Source: an uncultured Oscillospiraceae bacterium (GTDB taxonomy: Bacteria; Bacillota; Clostridia; Oscillospirales; Oscillospiraceae). From it: 6,786 nucleotides of DNA. The DNA lies in the NCBI GenBank assembly GCA_900758315.1, contig CAAERF010000320.1, forward strand, positions 1 to 6,786, read 5' to 3'. Positions 1 through 4,808 of this stretch are shown here, piece by piece. The notes below the pieces were generated by a model. It saw nothing but the letters and a program-made list of their open reading frames with translations. It was not told the origin of the DNA and made no database searches. Each line of letters begins with the position of its first letter. Within the stretch, counting starts at the first letter, position 1. Both the position numbers and the translations under genes were made by a program.

Positions 1-387
1 CACTTCCGGGTCAGAATTGACCGGATGATCTTCACCGGGGTCTTCCCGCTCGGTTTTCCCTTCTGGCGCGGGCGGGGGCGTTGTTTCCGGTTTCTCCGTG
101 TCCGTGAAGTCGATCACGACTTCATCCTCAGTTTCGGAGGTCACCTTGGGGTACTCCTCTTCAGGACTGGAGGACTGGCCGGGCGCATAGGCTCCGGCGC
201 CGCTCTCACCGTCTGTCTGTGTGCCGCCATCCGACCAATCGCTGGTCGTGCTGCTGGGCGGGGATTCTTCCGGCTTGAAATCTTCTGTGCGATCCCGGCT
301 GGCAAACCAGCAGACACCCAGGATGGCAACACAGAGGACGGCCAGCGAAGTAACGATAAAGCCTTTGGATTGGAAAAACTTCTTCAT
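1..387 (-). CDS. Membrane-anchored acidic protein of the conjugation module, possibly DUF6550 (partial)
   Basis: The first 129 codons are present; the gene runs off the left edge. ATG at 387 is preceded by AAGGAG (403-398) with 10 nt spacing. The protein starts MKKFFQSKGFIVTSLAVLC, giving a basic tip and one membrane helix (about 10-28), followed by a hydrophilic region rich in Glu, Asp, Ser, Thr and Pro that looks like an extended linker. The ILGVC in the helix is not a proper lipobox (Val before Cys), so a single-pass anchor with the tail outside is more likely than a lipoprotein. Small proteins of this form follow DUF4320 genes in clostridial elements, and some are classed as DUF6550; I assign that only tentatively. 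The gap to the gene before is 72 nt. Confidence 0.65.
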   Translation of the reverse strand, partial: MKKFFQSKGFIVTSLAVLCVAILGVCWFASRDRTEDFKPEESPPSSTTSDWSDGGTQTDGESGAGAYAPGQSSSPEEEYPKVTSETEDEVVIDFTDTEKPETTPPPAPEGKTEREDPGEDHPVNSDPEV

Positions 388-459
388 GTGTGATACACTC
401 CTTTTTTGCTGTTATATAAAGCCTATACTGTAGTTCTGGCTGAATTTTCAACAGCACGG

Positions 460-960
460 CTAAAATTTGGTGTTGTGGTAGCCGGTCAGTTCTACCCGCT
501 GGGTAATGGTGGGGTAACTGTGTCCAAACATCCGCACATAGAAGTCAACATCACAGTAAAAGATGTACTCCACACGGTCGCCCACCACATTGAATTCAAG
601 GCTGATGTCGGAAACCGTGTAGTCATCGGTAGAGAGAGGGACCTTTTCAGCAAGGCCGCCGGCAACTGTGGCCTCCAGCATTTCTGTGTAGTCCCGGCTG
701 GAGTAGAGGGTGCGTAAATACTCTTCAAAATTGGTTTCCCTCTGGGAGCGGTAAGTATCTGCGTAGATGGTGGCGCTCAGATTGTTCAGCTCCATTTTAG
801 CCCCGTTGCGGATGTTGATGCAAGTAATTCTCACCGAGGCATACAGTAGCAGGAAAGAAATGAGCATGACAACTCCAGCCACAAAGAAGCAGGCGAAGAA
901 GGTGATCTCCCCCCGCTCGTTGCGGAGCGGCCGGTGCAGCTGTGAGAATAAACGCTTCAT
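460..960 (-). CDS. Second TadE/pseudopilin-like membrane protein
   Basis: A 166-residue protein from ATG 960 (170 if GTG 972 is used). The layout is the same as the gene before it: basic N-terminus, NERGE (14-18), one long hydrophobic helix (about 19-43, ITFFACFFVAGVVMLISF and on), then an outside domain of about 120 residues with many Tyr and Phe and strand-like stretches near the C-terminus. The shared NERGE-plus-helix element and adjacency suggest two minor pilin-like subunits of one Tad-like apparatus. The outside domains differ, so this is not a recent duplication. Two cysteines lie in or beside the helix and one in the outside domain. I place it as TadE-like by architecture only; I cannot name a DUF with confidence. 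Confidence 0.65.
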   Translation of the reverse strand: MKRLFSQLHRPLRNERGEITFFACFFVAGVVMLISFLLLYASVRITCINIRNGAKMELNNLSATIYADTYRSQRETNFEEYLRTLYSSRDYTEMLEATVAGGLAEKVPLSTDDYTVSDISLEFNVVGDRVEYIFYCDVDFYVRMFGHSYPTITQRVELTGYHNTKF

Positions 961-963
961 AGG

Positions 964-970
964 CCACCTC
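964..970 (-). promoter_or_regulatory. Ribosome binding site deciding the second pseudopilin start
   Basis: GAGGTGG on the minus strand overlaps the stop codon of the first pseudopilin gene and leaves about 6 nt between its GAGG core and the ATG at 960. This favours ATG 960 over the GTG at 972, which overlaps the same stop and has no site of its own. Confidence 0.6.
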
Positions 971-1436
971 ACTTCCAGTAATGTTCGCTGACGCCGGAGC
1001 CGCGGGCCACCACCGTGATGTTGACCAGATCCAGATTCCAGAAGCCGCCCAGCTTGGCATCCCCCTCAATGGTAATATAGAAGGGCGTTCCCAACTGGAT
1101 GGCTCGGGACATCCCGGAAGGTGTGGGAGATTTATATGTGGCGTCAATCGAATAGGTGATGTTGTCGGCCCCCTCGATCTCCGAACAGAGGAAATCAAAG
1201 AGAGCATCCGTCTCGCTGTTGATGCCTCCGGACAACTGGATCTGCTTGACCATCTGATCGGCTGCATGGTCCAACTCCTGTTTTGTAGAGATGATGCCGA
1301 ACAGGTCGATGATAAAGGCCAGCAAAACAACGGCAATGAAGATAAACACCACCGTGGAAAAGTAGTTGGCCTCGCCCCGCTCATTTTTTAATGCACTGCG
1401 GAGCTTTTGCAGTATGCTATGGATAAAAACCACCAC
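969..1436 (-). CDS. DUF4320-like pseudopilin of the conjugation module
   Basis: A 155-residue protein with a short basic N-terminus, the segment NERGE (18-22), one strong membrane helix (about 26-49) and an extracellular domain rich in beta strand. It ends in GSGVSEHYWK. The pattern of a helix, then a KQELDHAADQMVKQIQLSGGI-type amphipathic stretch, and a C-terminal S-E-x-Y-W-K matches what I know of DUF4320, a TadE/Flp-pilin-like family in clostridial conjugative elements. A Gly-Glu junction before the helix resembles a prepilin processing site but is not canonical. It would act in the cell envelope as part of a Tad-like surface structure. The start is unsure: GTG at 1436 is the most upstream usable start but lacks a well-spaced ribosome site, and AAAGGTGGTGG overlaps it. 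Its stop overlaps the next gene's possible GTG, so the two are probably one operon. Confidence 0.75.
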   Translation of the reverse strand: MVVFIHSILQKLRSALKNERGEANYFSTVVFIFIAVVLLAFIIDLFGIISTKQELDHAADQMVKQIQLSGGINSETDALFDFLCSEIEGADNITYSIDATYKSPTPSGMSRAIQLGTPFYITIEGDAKLGGFWNLDLVNITVVARGSGVSEHYWK

Positions 1437-1438
1437 CT

Positions 1439-1483
1439 TTACTCAGAAATAAAAACAGCCGCTCCCGGCCGGAGCGGCTGCAT
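1439..1483 (-). other. Possible 14-codon leader ORF across the hairpin
   Basis: ATG at 1483-1481 opens a 14-codon frame (MQPLRPGAAVFISE) that runs through the whole hairpin and stops at TAA 1441-1439, 2 nt before the GTG at 1436. There is no clear ribosome site before it. If translated, ribosomes would prevent the hairpin from folding and would stop next to the downstream start, as in attenuation or coupling. It may equally be a chance ORF. Confidence 0.25.
1447..1480 (-). terminator. Terminator-like hairpin just before the DUF4320-like gene
   Basis: A perfect 10-bp GC-rich stem (1456-1465 with 1471-1480) has a 5-nt loop and is followed on the minus strand by TTTTTATTT. It has the form of an intrinsic terminator for minus-strand transcripts. 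It could end the ATPase transcript. Because it also lies downstream of the promoter at 1533-1505 and only 11 nt before the GTG at 1436, it would affect the pseudopilin transcript too and may act as an attenuator. Confidence 0.7.
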
Positions 1484-1504
1484 TACAAATTTTTGACTGT
1501 ACCA

Positions 1505-1533
1505 AGTATAACAGATATGGATTTACGGCTCAA
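1505..1533 (-). promoter_or_regulatory. Sigma-A-type promoter of the pseudopilin genes
   Basis: TTGAGC (1533-1528, 4 of 6) is followed after 17 nt by TATACT (1510-1505, 5 of 6) on the minus strand. Transcription would begin near 1498, ahead of the hairpin at 1456-1480 and about 60 nt before the DUF4320-like gene. The three direct repeats lie immediately upstream. The promoter would give the pilus-like genes control separate from the coupling protein-S1 unit. Confidence 0.65.
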
Positions 1534-1536
1534 GGG

Positions 1537-1586
1537 CAAGGCTGTGCCAATGTAGGGACAATCCTGTGCCAAATCAATTATGTGCC
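1537..1586 (-). repeat. Three direct repeats GGCACA-N3-TTG, candidate operator sites
   Basis: On the minus strand GGCACA, any three bases, then TTG occurs at 1586-1575, 1570-1559 and 1548-1537, with start-to-start distances of 16 and 22 bp. The two promoter-proximal copies share the longer TTGGCACAG and a looser match beyond it. The last copy ends 3 bp upstream of the -35 hexamer of the promoter at 1533-1505. Position and helical spacing suit a transcription regulator. No regulator gene is in the window. Confidence 0.5.
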
Positions 1587-1590
1587 CTGA

Positions 1591-1743
1591 TTATTGTGTC
1601 ACAGCCAGCAAACTCTGCTCAAAGTCTCGTGCGCCTTCGCATAACTCGGTTACAAGCGCCCAATTTTCACAGACAACAGGAACGAACTGCTCAAAGATAC
1701 GGGTACGCTTCTTTTGACCCGGAATACGGATGTCATGCAATAT
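1591..1743 (-). pseudogene. Open fragment of about 50 codons without a start, possible gene remnant
   Basis: A minus-strand frame stays open from just after TAG (1746-1744) to TAA (1593-1591). It encodes a reasonable-looking peptide (LHDIRIPGQKKRTRIFEQF, then VPVVCENWALVTELCEGAR and on to LLAVTQ). It contains no ATG or GTG near the front and no ribosome site; only a TTG (1740) could serve. Composition is balanced and unlike the Arg/Ser-rich antisense shadows elsewhere in the window. It lies one frame off the 20-codon ORF before it and stops just where the repeat-bearing regulatory region starts. I do not recognise the sequence. It may be the 3' end of a decayed gene left between the ATPase and the pseudopilin promoter. 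Confidence 0.3.
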
Positions 1744-1747
1744 CTAA

Positions 1748-1810
1748 TTAAAACGGTGAGATGGATTCTCTGCTCCGCTGTCCACGCTTTTCAATCTGCC
1801 CTCGTGCCAT
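1748..1810 (-). pseudogene. 20-codon ORF translationally coupled to the ATPase; possible truncated partner gene
   Basis: A short ORF starts with ATG at 1810, 1 nt after the ATPase stop codon (TAA, 1814-1812). The last ATPase codons contain GGGAGG, about 7 nt upstream of the ATG, so coupled translation is likely. The peptide starts MARGQIEKRG, is strongly basic, and ends at TAA 1750-1748 with SISPF. A basic Met-Ala-Arg start right behind an RloA-like ATPase recalls the N-termini of RloB proteins, but 20 residues cannot prove homology. It may be the stump of a partner gene cut by a deletion or mutation, or a chance ORF. Confidence 0.35.
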
Positions 1811-1811
1811 T

Positions 1812-3008
1812 TTACAGCCCTCCCTTGATAAAAGGAATTGCACCAAAACGGCCGATCAAATATCCCTTTTCTACTTTGGTGTCCTTGCGAATGGAAAAAT
1901 CATAAAGGGAGAACAAGTCTGTGGCTGCGGTCTGCTCATCTTTTTCTGTAAACCAAATCTGATCTCTTCTCAAGAAATCCAAATCAAGAAGGTTGGTGCT
2001 GTGTGATGTGAAGATCAACTGAGCACCCTTGGGATTAAATTCTGTGCTGTCGAAAAGGGACACCAGATGCTTGGTCAGAAGTGGATGGAGGTGTGCGTCC
2101 ATTTCATCAGCCACAAGAAGCGTCCCCAGGTCTAAAGCCTTTTTCACAACACCGATCAGCTTGAAATAACTGTCGGTGCCGTCAGATTCCTCTGCCATAT
2201 TCAAGGCATAGGAACACGCATTTCCGTTGGCGTCATGTACCGTATGAATGGCATCAATATTTGCAAAAATGTCACTGCGTTGAGAAGGCGCAGGGTCTGA
2301 ATCGCGCATTTGGAGCGCCTGTATTCCCAAATCTGCAACACGCAGCATAGATGCGATTACACGCCGGTAGTCGTCATTTTTCAACTGCTCTGCTTCGATT
2401 CCATAGGCATCCGCCACGGAATTCTTCGTGATGATTTGACAGGAGGCAAACCACTCCAGGACAGGGATCACTTTGGCGTAACTCCAGTTTGATGCAACTG
2501 ACAAGTAGAGCTTGTTTGCAGAGGTGCGCTCCTTGAGTGTGTTTTGCTCATCAACATCGACCGTAAAACGGAAATCCTTGGTGTTTTTTCTCTCAAAAAT
2601 AAGCGCCTGTCTGCCGTTGGGATAGTAGTATAGGTATTCCTCCGTGACAGCCTTATCTGTTACAGAAAAGCCATACGCATATCGAACGCCTTCTGTGGTA
2701 AAGATGACCTCAAAACTACTGGGGCGAGCAGGTGTTTCAGGATCGAACTTAAATGGTGAACGCGCAATCGTTTTATGGAGCTGCTGGTTATGAGAAGTCA
2801 GCACATAGTTTACCATAAACCAGAATGCGTTCAAGACATTAGACTTCCCAGAAGCATTGGCTCCATAGATAACAGCGGATTTCAGATAGTTTTTGTTTCC
2901 ATCTGCGATGAGATGCTCTGGATGCTCATTGTCCCTACTGGACAGCAGGGATAAGACAACTTTATCTTTGATAGACAGATAGTTCTCTACACTAAATTGA
3001 ATCAGCAT
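1812..3008 (-). CDS. RloA/AbiLi-like SMC-type AAA ATPase (COG1106 family)
   Basis: A 398-residue soluble ATPase of the ABC/SMC-like class. It opens with the family's MLIQFSVENYLSIKD, where an N-terminal strand precedes the nucleotide-binding fold. Walker A is GANASGKS (49-56), an ABC-signature-like EESDGTDS lies at 273-280, Walker B is LLVADEMDAHLHP (297-309, with Asp301 and Glu302), and the switch histidine is in FTSHST (333-338). The C-terminal GRFGAIPFI is typical of COG1106 ATPases. All catalytic motifs are intact, and the length is normal for the family. RloA/AbiLi members are usually paired with an RloB-like or other effector gene in phage-defence modules; here no full partner follows, only a 20-codon coupled ORF. 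The gene has its own promoter and visibly lower GC than the transfer genes, suggesting separately acquired cargo. The ATPase class is certain; a defence role is inferred. Confidence 0.88.
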   Translation of the reverse strand: MLIQFSVENYLSIKDKVVLSLLSSRDNEHPEHLIADGNKNYLKSAVIYGANASGKSNVLNAFWFMVNYVLTSHNQQLHKTIARSPFKFDPETPARPSSFEVIFTTEGVRYAYGFSVTDKAVTEEYLYYYPNGRQALIFERKNTKDFRFTVDVDEQNTLKERTSANKLYLSVASNWSYAKVIPVLEWFASCQIITKNSVADAYGIEAEQLKNDDYRRVIASMLRVADLGIQALQMRDSDPAPSQRSDIFANIDAIHTVHDANGNACSYALNMAEESDGTDSYFKLIGVVKKALDLGTLLVADEMDAHLHPLLTKHLVSLFDSTEFNPKGAQLIFTSHSTNLLDLDFLRRDQIWFTEKDEQTAATDLFSLYDFSIRKDTKVEKGYLIGRFGAIPFIKGGL

Positions 3009-3014
3009 AAACAA

Positions 3015-3020
3015 CCTCCT
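3015..3020 (-). promoter_or_regulatory. Ribosome binding site of the ATPase gene
   Basis: AGGAGG lies 6 nt before the ATG at 3008. An in-frame TTG at 3014 directly abuts this site and is therefore too close to be the start. Confidence 0.8.
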
Positions 3021-3038
3021 AATTCAGCGTTTTTATAT

Positions 3039-3067
3039 ATTATATCCCGTATTTTGTGAAAAATCAA
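3039..3067 (-). promoter_or_regulatory. Sigma-A-type promoter of the ATPase gene
   Basis: On the minus strand TTGATT (3067-3062, 4 of 6 to TTGACA) is followed after exactly 17 nt by a perfect TATAAT (3044-3039). Transcription would begin near 3032, giving a leader of about 24 nt to the ATG at 3008. It lies between the S1 terminator and the ATPase ribosome site, so the ATPase is expressed independently of the transfer operon. Confidence 0.75.
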
Positions 3068-3126
3068 CGCAAACGGAAAATAAAATTAAAAATAGAGAGG
3101 GTTGGAAGGCTGTATATGCGTTAGGA

Positions 3127-3181
3127 TTGAAATAATAAAATAACCGCCCGAGAAGCAGTTATTTGATACTTCCCAGGCGGT
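3127..3181 (-). terminator. Intrinsic terminator after the S1 gene
   Basis: A 13-bp stem pairs 3143-3155 with 3169-3181 around a 13-nt loop and is followed on the minus strand by TATTTTATTATT. Two of the pairs (3149/3175 and 3151/3173) are G-U pairs only in the minus-strand RNA, which fixes the orientation. The stem begins 8 nt after the S1 stop codon. It closes the coupling protein-S1 transcription unit and separates it from the ATPase gene. Confidence 0.85.
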
Positions 3182-3188
3182 TTTCGGT

Positions 3189-4784
3189 TTACAGATTCTG
3201 CCGGATGATCCGGGTGATGATTCCAAGAGCGATGCCGCGCTCCACATCCAAATGGGTGACGGCAAAGGATACATCATCCTTCTTTCCGGGCATCCGGTAG
3301 TCATAACAGGAATGAGCTACCGCATTGACGCCATTGGCAAGCCGGACATAAACCACACCCTTGTGTACATCGGTCACTTTTCCGGCGTATTTACCCTGGA
3401 TTCGGCACTTCTGGAGATTGTCCCGGTCGGTATTTTCAGATGTGCTCTTGATGTCGGCACGGATTCCGAGGTCTTCAAGGCTGTTGCGCCGCACATTGAG
3501 AATGCGGACCAGCACTTCATCGCCCACGGAGAAACGCTCGTGGGCATCGCCGATCCAGTCCCAAGCCAAATCACGGGCCAGAATTGAGGTTTCAACGCCG
3601 AATACCTCGACGCGGATGACCTTCTCCGCAACAGCGATGACCCGGGCCTGAACAATACGCCCCTCGTAGATGCGGTACTTCCCCTCGGCGTCCAAATCGA
3701 AATAAAAGGTCTGGCGCTTCCGCATCATAGCCTCACGGCGGCTTGCGACAACGCTGCGGGTCTTGGAGTCGATGCCGCGTACCACAAAGTCAATGTCCGC
3801 CCCCAGCATATTCCCCAAAATCTTGTTTTGACGCAGCATCAGGTCGGCATACTCCTGGCCGGAAGGGCTGCGGCCCAGATTGATCATCATCTCCTTGATG
3901 GGGATAATGATGCGGAAGCCCTTGTAATCCACTACGGCCACAGTTTTGCGGTTGTCCAGCTGCTCAATGCCGCCCAGCTGCCCTGTGAGGATGCGGCGGG
4001 TGCGGTAGGCGTTGTGGATCTCGTGCCAAATGACATCCTCGCGGTCTTCCTGTGTTTCCACCTCTTCACGACTGCGGATGGTCAGGATAGAGGCGTCACT
4101 GCGGTGTGTTACGGCGGTCCGGCGCAGAGCAGACGCAGTATCTACCGGCGCCTCCTCTTGGGGAGCGGTATCCTCTGAAATGGGTGTTTCTCCCTCATCA
4201 GGCGGCGCCGTATTCTCAACAGAGGCGGAAGATTCCACAGCCTGCTCTTCAGCAGCCGGAGCCTCCGCAGAGTCCTCATTCTCGCCATGTACGGGATCTT
4301 CCACAGGCGCCGCCTTTTTCCGCCGGGGTGCCCGCTTGGGCTTGGAGGGAGCCGGCTCCCCAGCAGTTTCGGAAACCGTCTCCGCCGGGATGCCATCTGC
4401 ACCTTCAGCAGACAAATTGGAAGGAGTCTCTTCCTCACCGTCGCCATCCTCACCGGCCGCCGATCCGGCAGGCTCATCCGAATCGGAAGGGGCGCCAGAG
4501 GCCGTGCCGTCACCCTCGGGGGCAGCTTCATCAGACGCCTCCGTTTCCATAAACTCAAGGGGAGGGTCAGAGCCTTCCAAAGTGGCGTCGCCATCAGGTT
4601 GATCCGTAGAGGCGCTGTCATTGGTCTGATCCATAGAGGCCAGCAACGCACTCAAATCGTCACTGTCAGGCGGCGCCGCCGCATCAGCCGGGGGGCCAGC
4701 GGAAGAAATGGTACCGTCCGCGGGGGCGGTGTTTTCAGGAACAGGAGTTTCCTGCTCCAGCAATACTTTTTTCTTGGTTGCCAT
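3189..4784 (-). CDS. S1/OB-fold RNA-binding protein of the conjugation module, acidic disordered N-terminus
   Basis: A 531-residue protein in two parts. Residues 1 to about 250 are low-complexity, rich in Ala, Glu, Asp, Pro and Ser, with one basic island near 148-157 (KPKRAPRRKK); no fold is expected there. The rest contains S1/OB-like segments. The clearest is C-terminal (about 460-527), with GKYAGKVTDVHKGVVYVRL followed by a Val-Asn-Ala-Val-Ala strand. Another lies at about 372-435 (EGRIVQARVIAV, then FSVGDEVLVRILNV). A degenerate one lies at about 258-350 (RRILTGQLGGIEQL, then YKGFRIIIPI). S1 domains bind RNA or single-stranded DNA, so a role in nucleic-acid handling near the coupling protein is plausible but unproven. 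Genes of this type commonly follow the coupling protein in clostridial elements. It shares a transcription unit with that gene and ends at a terminator. It has no signal peptide or membrane helix and is probably cytoplasmic. Confidence 0.8.
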   Translation of the reverse strand: MATKKKVLLEQETPVPENTAPADGTISSAGPPADAAAPPDSDDLSALLASMDQTNDSASTDQPDGDATLEGSDPPLEFMETEASDEAAPEGDGTASGAPSDSDEPAGSAAGEDGDGEEETPSNLSAEGADGIPAETVSETAGEPAPSKPKRAPRRKKAAPVEDPVHGENEDSAEAPAAEEQAVESSASVENTAPPDEGETPISEDTAPQEEAPVDTASALRRTAVTHRSDASILTIRSREEVETQEDREDVIWHEIHNAYRTRRILTGQLGGIEQLDNRKTVAVVDYKGFRIIIPIKEMMINLGRSPSGQEYADLMLRQNKILGNMLGADIDFVVRGIDSKTRSVVASRREAMMRKRQTFYFDLDAEGKYRIYEGRIVQARVIAVAEKVIRVEVFGVETSILARDLAWDWIGDAHERFSVGDEVLVRILNVRRNSLEDLGIRADIKSTSENTDRDNLQKCRIQGKYAGKVTDVHKGVVYVRLANGVNAVAHSCYDYRMPGKKDDVSFAVTHLDVERGIALGIITRIIRQNL

Positions 4785-4792
4785 AAAATTAA

Positions 4793-4798
4793 CCTCCT
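4793..4798 (-). promoter_or_regulatory. Ribosome binding site of the S1-domain gene
   Basis: AGGAGG on the minus strand lies 8 nt before the ATG at 4784, inside the 24-nt gap after the coupling-protein stop. It fixes the start of the S1 gene and suggests co-transcription with the gene before it. Confidence 0.75.
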
Positions 4799-4808
4799 AT
4801 GTTTTGTA

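Noticed and set aside
310..387. Lipoprotein signal in the acidic membrane protein
   Set aside because: The Cys after the hydrophobic stretch is preceded by Val (ILGVC), which does not fit the lipobox; a single-pass membrane anchor explains the segment.
25..393. Plus-strand ORF of 122 codons
   Set aside because: It is the antisense of the acidic membrane protein gene, which has a ribosome site, a membrane helix and the expected neighbours.
422..451. Possible promoter TTGAAA, 18 nt, TATAGG before the acidic membrane protein gene
   Set aside because: The -10 matches only 4 of 6 and the gene is only 72 nt behind the second pseudopilin on the same strand; co-transcription is simpler.
1535..1550. 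Sigma-54-like promoter (TGGCAC followed by TTGC)
   Set aside because: The gap between the GG and GC elements is one base too short for the -24/-12 consensus, while a good sigma-A-type promoter lies directly downstream.
1566..1905. Small plus-strand ORFs (61-81 codons) around the 3' end of the ATPase gene
   Set aside because: They overlap one another and the ATPase 3' end, lack ribosome sites and contain no recognisable motif.
4012..4602. Plus-strand ORF of 196 codons rich in Ser, Gly and Ala
   Set aside because: It is the complement of the acidic low-complexity arm of the S1 protein; composition explains it and no ribosome site or domain is present.
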